A stretch of DNA of 6,567 nucleotides, taken from Flavobacteriales bacterium (GTDB lineage Bacteria > Bacteroidota > Bacteroidia > NORP154). Shown here piece after piece: positions 1 to 6,567 of the stretch; within the stretch, counting starts at the first letter, position 1, and every line of letters begins with the position of its first letter. The DNA is taken from positions 1 through 6,567 of the forward strand of contig DTSC01000331.1 in NCBI GenBank assembly GCA_012965625.1, read 5' to 3'. The translations under genes were made by a program, and so were the position numbers. A model generated the notes under the pieces. It saw nothing but the letters and a program-made list of their open reading frames with translations. It was not told the origin of the DNA and did not search any database.

Positions 1-1168
1 TAGTTTGGTCTATTTCTGTAGTAACCGAAGTGGCATAATGAGTGATGTTTTCCAATCAAAACTCTTGAAGCCTTTAGTACACATAGAAGAATTTCAGGAG
101 ATTGTGAATTTGGCAAATAACACCTTTGCTGATCTAAGTGAGTTGCTGGGAGCAGGTACAAGGCGTGAAGAGAATAATGAAAAAATGATCGAGGAAAATA
201 AATCATCTATATCAAATGAAGGCGTGTTATTAAATCAGATTCAGGCAATTCCAGATTTAGCTAGTATAATAGAAGCTGCGGATAAGATAATAGCCACAAC
301 TACACATGCATCACTTAATGATGCAATTATTGAGGATTCCATATCGGTGCATGGAGCTGTTGAAACTGAGATAAAAGACTTAGAAGAACCTTATGAATAT
401 GAGGAGGAAGAAACATCAAGTGAGGAAGAAACATCAAGTGAGGAAGAACTTGAGATTCAACCTGAAATAAATTTGGAGGAACAGATTATTGAAATAGATG
501 ATATTGCCGAAATTAAACCTATTGTTGAGGGAAACGTGCTAGATGAGGACCAAGCAAATATGGTAGATCAATTTGTTTTAGACACAACCTTAGAAATCAA
601 TGAGGAATCAAACCTGGAAGAGGATAAAGAAATTCCAATTGATGCTGAAGAGTCAAGTATATCATCTAATACAGAAAATTTACAAATGGAAAACAACAAT
701 CAAAATCAGGCAGCTTTTATAAAAGCAGAGACAGTACCTGATCAATTTGAATATGTTGAAACCAAGCCTGCTACAGACAAAAAAAGATTAGAAGCGGGGA
801 GTGAGCCAGTCAAGGCAGATCACCTCTATAGAACAAGCCTGGATCAGCTGTATTTTAACCATAATTCTTCCTATTTAAATGATAATGGAAGAAAAATGCT
901 TGACAAACTGTTAGTAAAGCTAGTGGAGCAAAATAATTTAAACTTGGAGGTGTGGGCATTTGCAGATAATCTGGGCGAAAACCATTATAATATGTGGATT
1001 TCTGAAAGAAGAGCAAATCGTGTAATTGAGTATATTGTGTCAAAAGGGATTGACCCTAATCGTTTAAGGGGGAAATGGTTTGGCGAGAATAAGCCTGCAG
1101 AAGAATGTGCTGAATGTACAGAAATGCAACACCAGAAGAACCGGAGAGTGAAATTAATTATAGAATAA
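1..1168 (+). CDS. OmpA-family envelope protein with acidic linker, 5'-truncated by the window (probable PD40 - acidic linker - OmpA-like)
   Basis: The frame is open to the left edge, so only the C-terminal 388 residues are visible; the TTG at 5 and ATG at 38 are unlikely to be true starts. The first residues, containing VYFCSNRSG followed by SDVF, resemble the conserved YFsSNRpGg...DIy core of PD40/WD40-like propeller repeats, common upstream of OmpA domains in Bacteroidota. From about nt 160 to 780 the protein is a low-complexity, Glu/Asp-rich linker with a tandem EEETSS repeat. From about nt 820 to the stop lies an OmpA-like domain: LYFNHNSSYL strand, Asp at nt 965-967 (AFADNLG), Arg at nt 1010-1012 (SERRANRV) and terminal NRRVKL. 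The Asp and Arg are 15 residues apart, the spacing of the diaminopimelate-binding pair in known OmpA domains. Likely an outer-membrane or periplasmic protein anchored to peptidoglycan. OmpA domain is confident; PD40 part is inferred from a short motif. Confidence 0.88.
   Translation, partial: SLVYFCSNRSGIMSDVFQSKLLKPLVHIEEFQEIVNLANNTFADLSELLGAGTRREENNEKMIEENKSSISNEGVLLNQIQAIPDLASIIEAADKIIATTTHASLNDAIIEDSISVHGAVETEIKDLEEPYEYEEEETSSEEETSSEEELEIQPEINLEEQIIEIDDIAEIKPIVEGNVLDEDQANMVDQFVLDTTLEINEESNLEEDKEIPIDAEESSISSNTENLQMENNNQNQAAFIKAETVPDQFEYVETKPATDKKRLEAGSEPVKADHLYRTSLDQLYFNHNSSYLNDNGRKMLDKLLVKLVEQNNLNLEVWAFADNLGENHYNMWISERRANRVIEYIVSKGIDPNRLRGKWFGENKPAEECAECTEMQHQKNRRVKLIIE
404..448 (+). repeat. 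18-bp in-frame tandem repeat, 2.5 copies, encoding EEETSS
   Basis: Two perfect 18-bp copies (404-421 and 422-439, unit GAGGAAGAAACATCAAGT) are followed by a 9-bp partial copy (440-448). The unit is a multiple of three and in phase with the codons, giving EEETSS-EEETSS-EEE inside the acidic linker of the OmpA-family protein. The identity of the copies at third codon positions points to recent slippage or duplication. Confidence 0.9.
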
Positions 1169-1176
1169 GGTGAAGA

Positions 1177-3531
1177 CTAAGATATTTTGATGCCCATAAC
1201 CAATATGTCATCAATTTGATTCTGTTCTCCTTTCCACTTCCGAAAAGCATGCATAAATCGGTCTTTTTGTTTTTTAATATTTTGAGATTTGTTCTCTACG
1301 ATCAATTCTTTGAACCGGATTAATCCAAACTTATTTCGATTTGGGCCGCCAAACTGATCAAGAAAACCATCTGTGCTAAGGTAGATTGTATCACCTTCTT
1401 GAATATTGATTTCATGTAGATTAAATGAACGCTCTTTACCATGATAGTAGCCAACAGGAAAAGCATCACCCTTATAATCATGACATTGTCCATCTCTTAA
1501 TAGGTAGATACGATGACCAGCCGTTGCAAATTCTAACATTTGCTCCTTTTTATTCACTTTCAGTAGTGATATATCCATTCCATCCATAGTTGTATATTGG
1601 TCATTATCATTTTTAAGAGATTTAATGATATGTGACCGTAATATATTTAGCACCTGGTCTATCTGGGTGTTGCCATTTTCAATAATTATTTCATTAAGTA
1701 ATGCGTTTCCAATCATACTCATAAATGCGCCAGGCACACCATGGCCTGTACAATCAGCAACTGCAATGATTACATTATCTGGGTCCAATTCATACACCCA
1801 ATAAAAGTCCCCACTTACAATATCTTTCGGCTGGTAATACACAAAATATTCAACAAGCGCATCATCCATGTATTGCTCTGATGTAAGTATTGCATCTTGT
1901 ATTCTTTTCGCATACGTAATACTATCAAGGATATTCGTATTCTGGTCTTCAATCTGTTTGTTCTTTGTCTGTAATAATAAATTGGCCTTAATTTTTAGCC
2001 GATATCGGCTAAAAATTAAGGCCGTAATAATTAAAAGGGCTAGTCCGCTTAAAACAAATCCATTCCGAAATATTTTTTGTCGCTTAATTTCGGCAGTAGA
2101 GTTCAAAGAATTTATTTCTTTTTCTTTTTTAAGCAGCTGTATCTCCTTTATTTTCTTATTTACTTCATAGAGGGTTTGGAATTCCTGAACGTTTCTTTCT
2201 TTTTTTAATGCTATTAAACTATCATTTAAAGTTGTGTATTCCATATAATAATGAAATGCCTTTTTATAATCATTTTTTTGATTGTATATATTTGAGAGCG
2301 TTTTAAAAGAGTTTCTTCGTGTTTTCGGACTTACTTCAATATTCATGGCCTTATTAACATAAATCAATGCTTGCCTATAATCCTGCTTTGCAAGGGAGAT
2401 GTTTGCGAAATGGTTCATTAGGCTTCCATAGACGTTAGTTCCTCCAATTCCCTGTACCTGATTCAGTTCCAATGATTTTGTTAAAAAGTGCTCAGCCTCT
2501 TTATATTGCTTCATCTTTTCATAAGTATTGCCAATATTACTATAACAAATTTGAATGTGTGCGGGCCTGTTAATTTTCACAAAGTATTTCAGTGCTTTTT
2601 TATGATATTCAATCGCCACGCTATATTTTTTTCGAGCTACATAAATGCTTGCAATACCTGATAAGCTTTCTCCTTTATAAAAGCCATGGCTGTTTATTTT
2701 TTCTCTGATTTGAAAGGCCTCAAAGATGTAATTATATGCCTTGTCTAGATTTCCAAAATCTTTATGCAGTAAACCCAAACGATACAAGTTATCAGCAAGG
2801 TTAATTGAGTCGTTAGACTTTCTGTAAATCTTCAACGACTCGAGATAATATTTAATCGCAAGGGAAGAATAACCTAAACCCTTGTATTGGTTCCCTAAAT
2901 TTTTTATTATTTTGGGAATATAGTCATCGTCCTTAATTTCTCGTGCGAGGTCTAATGCACGCTCAAAATGAGAAATAGCTTTAGTAGCATTATTGTCATT
3001 CTTGTAAATTAAACCCAAAGCGTTTAAGGCTTTTACTTTATATAAGTTATTACCCATATCCTCACTATAATAGAGTGATTTCTCAATAGATTTAATTGCC
3101 CTGGCATAATTAATCAGCACAAATTCTGCCATGCCAATTTTGTAATGCCCCTTTATAATACCAAATTCATCCTTTAGCATTAAAAAACGATCCAATGCTT
3201 TTTTATAATGTCCTAAGCTGATCTGGAAACTATCCTTTTTCATAAAGTAAAGGTCTCCATATGCAAGATAGATATTGGCCTGCCCCTTTTGGTAATCAGC
3301 TCTTTCTGCGAGTGTTAAAGCCTGGCTTAAATACAATTGTGATTTGGCTGGATTATTTTCCATACAGACCTTTCCCATCTCAAGAAGCAAGTCAGTTTTA
3401 TCGTGATCCTTAGTGGCCACATTAAATAAGGACGCAATAGAGTCCATGCTTTTTGTATCACTCCCAATTACCATATTTGATAATAGATAACAAGATATGA
3501 ATACTACGATTGTCCGAAATACCAGTAACAT
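1177..3531 (-). CDS. Membrane-anchored TPR sensor with C-terminal SpoIIE/PP2C serine/threonine phosphatase, 784 aa
   Basis: Residues 1-23 look like a signal peptide or N-terminal anchor (hydrophobic VFRTIVVFISCYLL, possible cleavage near VIG-SD). Residues about 45-436 hold around nine TPR-type helical pairs with a regular 40-residue spacing (units beginning near 87, 127, 167, 207, 247, 287, 327), the longer-helix TPR form. A short charged coil (440-485) leads to a membrane helix at about 488-507, followed by basic residues (RYRLKIK), which puts the C-terminus in the cytoplasm. A linker with SITYAKRIQDAIL (537-549), common in this family, precedes the SpoIIE/PP2C domain (about 560-784). All metal-site motifs are present: D575 in SGDFYW, D593 in DCTGHG, D653 in DGMD, D721 in STDG and D774/D775 in QIDD. 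It should be an active Mn/Mg-dependent phosphatase controlled by a periplasmic TPR module; the substrate is unknown. The start is supported by the signal peptide; the leader is A-rich (CTTACAAAA) without Shine-Dalgarno, as usual in Bacteroidota. Confidence 0.93.
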   Translation of the reverse strand: MLLVFRTIVVFISCYLLSNMVIGSDTKSMDSIASLFNVATKDHDKTDLLLEMGKVCMENNPAKSQLYLSQALTLAERADYQKGQANIYLAYGDLYFMKKDSFQISLGHYKKALDRFLMLKDEFGIIKGHYKIGMAEFVLINYARAIKSIEKSLYYSEDMGNNLYKVKALNALGLIYKNDNNATKAISHFERALDLAREIKDDDYIPKIIKNLGNQYKGLGYSSLAIKYYLESLKIYRKSNDSINLADNLYRLGLLHKDFGNLDKAYNYIFEAFQIREKINSHGFYKGESLSGIASIYVARKKYSVAIEYHKKALKYFVKINRPAHIQICYSNIGNTYEKMKQYKEAEHFLTKSLELNQVQGIGGTNVYGSLMNHFANISLAKQDYRQALIYVNKAMNIEVSPKTRRNSFKTLSNIYNQKNDYKKAFHYYMEYTTLNDSLIALKKERNVQEFQTLYEVNKKIKEIQLLKKEKEINSLNSTAEIKRQKIFRNGFVLSGLALLIITALIFSRYRLKIKANLLLQTKNKQIEDQNTNILDSITYAKRIQDAILTSEQYMDDALVEYFVYYQPKDIVSGDFYWVYELDPDNVIIAVADCTGHGVPGAFMSMIGNALLNEIIIENGNTQIDQVLNILRSHIIKSLKNDNDQYTTMDGMDISLLKVNKKEQMLEFATAGHRIYLLRDGQCHDYKGDAFPVGYYHGKERSFNLHEINIQEGDTIYLSTDGFLDQFGGPNRNKFGLIRFKELIVENKSQNIKKQKDRFMHAFRKWKGEQNQIDDILVMGIKIS
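1984..2023. repeat. Perfect 40-bp palindrome (20-bp arms, no spacer) inside the phosphatase gene
   Basis: The left arm GGCCTTAATTTTTAGCCGAT (1984-2003) is followed directly by its exact reverse complement (2004-2023). The symmetry stops abruptly on both sides (1983 T does not pair with 2024 G). In the host gene it covers residues 504-516, ALIFSRYRLKIKA: the end of the membrane helix and the first basic cytoplasmic residues. The frame phase is such that the plus strand encodes the same 13 residues. As mRNA or single-stranded DNA it could fold into a hairpin of about 18 bp with a 4-nt loop. It is not followed by a U-tract and lies mid-gene, so it is not a standard intrinsic terminator. Confidence 0.97.
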
Positions 3532-3662
3532 TTTTGTAAGTTAGTTAAATATTCTATGCCAAAAGCAAAGATGTCTTTGAGGGATTGTAGGGAAAAAGTA
3601 ATTGAGTAAAAAGCTGGTGATACAAGAAACTGCCAGAAGGAACTTAATAGATTCTGTAATTT

Positions 3663-5705
3663 TTATACTCGTATCCCAAAAATAAGAATGTCATCTATTT
3701 GAGTGCAGCTGCTCATCCATTCTGAAATGGTTTGATCCAAATGTTTATGCTGCTCGTCCATAGACTTAGACTGAAGGTCAACTAGCAGCTGCTTGAATGG
3801 CCCATAGTAGAACTTTTTTTTGTTTGGACCACCTTTTTGATCGACAAATCCATCTGAAAAAAGATAAATGCTATCACCTTTTTGAAGCTTAATGTTGTGG
3901 GTTTTTAGTTCTTTCCCAGAGCCAACCTCCCCAAATCCTATAAATAGATTCTCCCCCTTTGTTTCTAGAAGCTTTCCATTTCTTATCAGGTATAGAGAAT
4001 TGTGTACTCCGGAAAATTGCAATTCCATCGTTTTTTTATCCAGGCAACATAGTGCTATGTCCATCCCATCCTTCATGGTAACAGCACTGCTCTCCTCTTC
4101 ATGTTTTCTTTGTAACCTAGTGATAATTTCATTGTTAACCTGTTTAAGCAGCACCCCTGGTTTAGTGGAGCCTCCTATTGACAGGCATTGGTTTAAAACA
4201 TTATTACCTATTATGCTCATAAATGCGCCAGGAACTCCATGTCCGGTACAATCTGCAACAGCAAAAAGGACTTTTTCGTCTTTTTCTTTTAACCAATAAA
4301 AGTCACCACTTACCATATCTTTTGGCTTGAATAAGATAAAGGAATCTGGGAATGTTTTTCGCACATTTATTATAGGGCTTAATATGGCATTTTGAATTCT
4401 TCTCGCATAATCTATGCTATCAGTAATTTGCCTGTTTTTATTTGCAAGCTGATCTCTTTGTGCTTCTATTTTTTCTTTTTGACGCAGTATTTCTTCATTC
4501 TGTGACGTGATATCCTTGTTATGTTGAATTAATTGTTTGTTTGCATTCCTTTTTATACGATATCCGTTGAATAAGAGAAAGACAACGCCAAGAATCAAGA
4601 TTAACCCTCCAATAAGAGCATTTCTTTGAGTTTCTTGCTGTTTGATTATTGCATTGGTCTTGTCCAGTTCAGCAGATTTGATATCCCTTTCCTTGTTTGC
4701 TAACTCAAGCTCTTGTTCTTTCTTCTCTTTTAACATTTTCTGCTGTTTAAGATCATCTTCCTTTACCTTTAGCAAAAGGGCGTTTAATTTGTTAGCCTCA
4801 TCTAAAGTTGAGATTCTGGAAAGAAACTCAGATGTTTGTTCCTCAAATTGAGAACTTTCCTTTTCCATTAGCTGGAATTTTTCTTCAAACTTTGTTTCTT
4901 TTTCTTTTTCATACTCAGTTTTAGATTCTTTCTTGCCAAGAAGGTTCTTTTTAACAACTGCAATATTTTTAGCGATGTCAGCTAATAGGCGAGAATAATT
5001 ATTTGCTTTAGCAATTGCACGTGCCTTATCAAAATAAAATAAACCCTCTTCATAATTTCCGAAATTGGAATATGTAATGCCAATTTTGTTGTATGAATGT
5101 GCCATTGGAAGATTGTCTCCTGTAGCCTTGTCATATTTTATAGACTCTTTAAATTTTTCAACAGCCTTTTCAACTTTCCCCACTTTCATGTAGACGTCAC
5201 CCATATTGGAAGAAGCATGTGATATACCCTTATTGTCTTTCAGCTCTTTGTAAATATTTAATGCCTTAGCGTAGGTTTTAAGTGCAGACTCATCCTCGTT
5301 TAATTTATTATAGCATAGTCCAATTTGAACCAGGCTATAACCCTGGCCAGCTTTGCTATTATGGGTTTCATATATCTGAATTGAGCTGGCAAAATTGGAA
5401 ATAGCTTTGTGATATTGCCCCAGTTTGTAATTTGCTAGTCCTATATTGAGATATGCTGTTGCTTCAGAAGAAATATCTTTGGTTTCTTTTGCTGTGGAAA
5501 GAGCATTTTTGGCATTTTCTAAACTCTTATCAACGTTTTTTTCCAGATATAGTTGGGAAAGCTGATTGTAAATCTCAGGTTTTTCAGCAATTTGAGCAGA
5601 AATTATTTCTCTCTCTAATTGTTCTATCTGGCTTTGTCCAAACAGGGTCAGATGACAACATAAAACCAGAGCACTTAAGAAAAACAAAAAACGAAAAATT
5701 AACAT
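3663..5705 (-). CDS. Membrane-anchored TPR/coiled-coil sensor with C-terminal SpoIIE/PP2C phosphatase, 680 aa (paralogue of the downstream gene)
   Basis: The N-terminus (FRFLFFLSALVLCCHLTLFGQ) is a typical signal peptide with probable cleavage after FGQ at about residue 23; LVLC is a poor lipobox, so a lipoprotein is unlikely. Residues about 45-250 form some five TPRs with 40-residue spacing (near 83, 123, 163, 203). Residues 255-355 are a highly charged Glu/Lys-rich predicted coiled coil, then a membrane helix at 361-380. A cytoplasmic coil (385-430) and the linker DSIDYARRIQNAIL lead to the SpoIIE/PP2C domain (about 450-680). Metal-binding motifs are complete: D468 in SGDFYW, D485 in DCTGHG, D549 in DGMD, D618 in FSDG and D671/D672 in QIDD. 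A periplasmic sensor coupled to a cytoplasmic Ser/Thr phosphatase is the best reading; substrate unknown. It starts only 18 bp after the upstream SPOR-domain gene, suggesting cotranscription, and is followed by 131 bp and then its paralogue. The phosphatase halves are clearly related, whereas the sensor halves differ in TPR number and coil length. Confidence 0.93.
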   Translation of the reverse strand: MLIFRFLFFLSALVLCCHLTLFGQSQIEQLEREIISAQIAEKPEIYNQLSQLYLEKNVDKSLENAKNALSTAKETKDISSEATAYLNIGLANYKLGQYHKAISNFASSIQIYETHNSKAGQGYSLVQIGLCYNKLNEDESALKTYAKALNIYKELKDNKGISHASSNMGDVYMKVGKVEKAVEKFKESIKYDKATGDNLPMAHSYNKIGITYSNFGNYEEGLFYFDKARAIAKANNYSRLLADIAKNIAVVKKNLLGKKESKTEYEKEKETKFEEKFQLMEKESSQFEEQTSEFLSRISTLDEANKLNALLLKVKEDDLKQQKMLKEKKEQELELANKERDIKSAELDKTNAIIKQQETQRNALIGGLILILGVVFLLFNGYRIKRNANKQLIQHNKDITSQNEEILRQKEKIEAQRDQLANKNRQITDSIDYARRIQNAILSPIINVRKTFPDSFILFKPKDMVSGDFYWLKEKDEKVLFAVADCTGHGVPGAFMSIIGNNVLNQCLSIGGSTKPGVLLKQVNNEIITRLQRKHEEESSAVTMKDGMDIALCCLDKKTMELQFSGVHNSLYLIRNGKLLETKGENLFIGFGEVGSGKELKTHNIKLQKGDSIYLFSDGFVDQKGGPNKKKFYYGPFKQLLVDLQSKSMDEQHKHLDQTISEWMSSCTQIDDILIFGIRV

Positions 5706-5723
5706 AGAAATACTTTGCCTTTC

Positions 5724-6567
5724 TTATTGTAAATTAATTGCTTTTGCAATATGAATCTTTTCCCCATTATAAAATGAAATTAGAAAAGCATCAGAAAATC
5801 CCGATTTCCGAACTGTTTTTTGAGCTTCTTTTGCTTCATTGTACGTTCTAAATTCGCCAATACTACATCTGAATAGATTGCTAGGTAGTTTGTTGCTAGA
5901 CAATGGATATAAACCATTTAATTGTTCTCCTTTCGGAAGTTTTGAATAAGCTCCTATTTGGACCTTAAAGATTATTCCAGAAGGCAATTCCGGATCAACT
6001 GGAATTGGATGGGTGGAATAATAATTGAATTTTGTTGAGGAAAACTTTTTCAGCTCAGTTAAGTCATTAGGTACAGGCTTATTGTTTAATGGAGGGGTGA
6101 CTTCCTTTATTACATTGCTAGCATTAATTGAAGTGTTATTTAATTCAGGAAGACTTGGCTCAACCTCATCTTGCTTGACCTCAATTGCATCTGCATTGTA
6201 TGTGTCAGATTCCTCTTCCTCTTCGGTTGCATCTGCATTGAATGTGTACGATTCTTCTTCTTCGTCCTCTTCAGTTGCATCCGCATTGAATGTGTCAGGT
6301 TCCTCTTCCTCTTCGGATGCATCTGCATTGAATGTGTACGATTCTTCTTCTTCGTCCTCTTCAGTTGCATCCGCATTGAATGTGTCAGGTTCCTCTTCCT
6401 CTTCGGATGCATCTGCATTGTATGTGTCTGATTCTTCTTCCTCTTCCTCTTCGGTTGCATCTGCATTGTATGTGTCAGGTTCCTCTTCTTCGTCCTCTTC
6501 AGTTGCATCCGCATTGAATGTGTCAGGTTCCTCTTCCTCTTCGGATGCATCTGCATTGTATGTGTCC
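5724..6567 (-). CDS. Acidic-repeat protein with C-terminal SPOR-like domain, 5'-truncated by the window
   Basis: The frame ending in TAA at 5724-5726 stays open to the right edge, giving the last 280 residues; the real start lies outside. Visible residues 1 to about 129 are a tandem acidic repeat, [DY]T[FY]NADA[TS] followed by five to seven Glu/Asp and P or S. Residues about 130-192 are a less repetitive Pro/Asn/Ser-rich spacer (PSLPELNNTS, THPIPVDPELP). From about 194 to the end is a SPOR-like domain: FKVQIGAYSKLP opening strand, the internal FRCSIGEFRTYNEAKEAQ half, and GFSDAFLISFYNGEKI. SPOR domains bind denuded peptidoglycan glycan, so an envelope or periplasmic location is expected. The TTG at 5985-5987 is a Leu codon within the protein and not a start. 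The gene lies 18 bp upstream of the phosphatase gene on the same strand. Acidic linker plus wall-binding domain resembles the plus-strand OmpA protein at the other end of the window; whether this protein also has a PD40 N-terminus cannot be seen. Confidence 0.85.
   Translation of the reverse strand, partial: DTYNADASEEEEEPDTFNADATEEDEEEEPDTYNADATEEEEEEESDTYNADASEEEEEPDTFNADATEEDEEEESYTFNADASEEEEEPDTFNADATEEDEEEESYTFNADATEEEEESDTYNADAIEVKQDEVEPSLPELNNTSINASNVIKEVTPPLNNKPVPNDLTELKKFSSTKFNYYSTHPIPVDPELPSGIIFKVQIGAYSKLPKGEQLNGLYPLSSNKLPSNLFRCSIGEFRTYNEAKEAQKTVRKSGFSDAFLISFYNGEKIHIAKAINLQ
6180..6566 (-). repeat. In-frame tandem repeat with alternating 42- and 48-bp units encoding [DY]T[FY]NADA[TS]-(E/D)n-[PS]
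   Basis: Read on the minus strand from the right edge the units are 6566-6525 (42 bp), 6524-6477 (48), 6476-6429 (48), 6428-6387 (42), 6386-6339 (48), 6338-6297 (42), 6296-6249 (48), 6248-6207 (42) and a degenerate last copy ending DTYNADAIE at about 6180. The 42- and 48-bp types form a 90-bp higher-order unit; the segment 6228-6330 is identical to 6318-6420 (103 bp at a 90-bp offset), and 6361-6428 equals 6499-6566. All unit lengths are multiples of three, so copy-number change would keep the frame. The array runs off the window. Confidence 0.95.

Noticed and set aside
1868..2170. Plus-strand open frame of 100 codons sharing ALIFSRYRLKIKA with the opposite-strand phosphatase
   Set aside because: It lies antisense within a well-supported gene. 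The shared peptide is a consequence of the perfect palindrome, not evidence of a second gene.
3560..3600. Possible Bacteroidota-type promoter (CATCTTTG, near TAnnTTTG) upstream of the 784-residue phosphatase gene
   Set aside because: The -7-like element has a mismatch and no convincing -33 TTG element lies at the right distance.
3596..3640. Possible terminator after the 680-residue phosphatase gene (CTGG...CCAG followed by CTTTTT on the minus strand)
   Set aside because: The stem is only 4 bp with a long unpaired loop, too weak to support.
3892..4299. Plus-strand open frame of 135 codons
   Set aside because: It is antisense to the conserved PP2C motifs of the 680-residue phosphatase and has no recognisable domain.
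6140..6556. Minus-strand open frame of about 138 codons encoding Lys/Arg-rich MQMHPKRKRN-type repeats, and a plus-strand frame (6171-6431) encoding Cys/Phe-rich repeats
   Set aside because: Both are other-frame readings of the NADA repeat array. The repeat units are multiples of three and lack stops in several frames, so any frame stays open. The frame continuing into the SPOR domain is the real one.
6180..6566. Regularly spaced repeats as a possible CRISPR array
   Set aside because: The units are contiguous and coding, with no unique spacers; the variation is only in acidic codons.
6180..6566. EF-hand or thrombospondin type 3 calcium-binding repeats
   Set aside because: The DT[FY]NADA unit lacks the DxDxDG spacing of both families. 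General cation binding by the acidic runs remains possible.

Overview
The window is AT-rich and fully protein-coding apart from one intergenic gap of 131 bp. It reads as chromosomal DNA of a Bacteroidota member, probably from the Cytophagales side of the phylum. The support is architectural: a PD40-type motif plus OmpA-like domain in one protein, a SPOR-type domain behind an acidic linker, transmembrane TPR proteins ending in SpoIIE/PP2C phosphatases, and A-rich gene starts without clear Shine-Dalgarno sequences. No RNA gene, insertion sequence, CRISPR array or phage gene was found. The genus assignment is inference.

Layout. (1) Positions 1-1168, plus strand: the 3' part of an envelope protein. 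Its first visible residues look like a WD40-like/PD40 beta-propeller motif, followed by a long acidic low-complexity linker and a C-terminal OmpA-like peptidoglycan-binding domain. (2) Positions 1177-3531, minus strand, tail-to-tail with the first gene (8 bp between stop codons): a 784-residue TPR sensor with a membrane helix and a complete SpoIIE/PP2C phosphatase domain. (3) Positions 3663-5705, minus strand: a 680-residue paralogue with fewer TPRs and a long coiled coil before the membrane helix. (4) Positions 5724-6567, minus strand, running off the right edge: the C-terminal 280 residues of a protein with a highly acidic tandem repeat followed by a SPOR-like domain. Genes 4, 3 and 2 share a strand with gaps of 18 and 131 bp, so 4-3 is very likely one transcript and 2 may be part of it.

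Possible joint role. The two phosphatases appear to place a TPR sensor in the periplasm and a Mn/Mg-dependent Ser/Thr phosphatase in the cytoplasm. Such SpoIIE-type phosphatases usually act on STAS-type or other phosphoprotein partners, but none is encoded here. They are flanked by two proteins with peptidoglycan-binding-type modules (OmpA-like and SPOR), each at the end of an acidic linker. An envelope-sensing module is a reasonable inference, not something the sequence proves.

The most unusual sequence feature is a perfect 40-bp palindrome (1984-2023) inside the first phosphatase gene, just where the membrane helix ends. It encodes the same 13 residues on both strands. The second is the in-frame acidic tandem repeat (6180-6566) with two perfect 90-bp copies, which suggests recent expansion and likely length variation.
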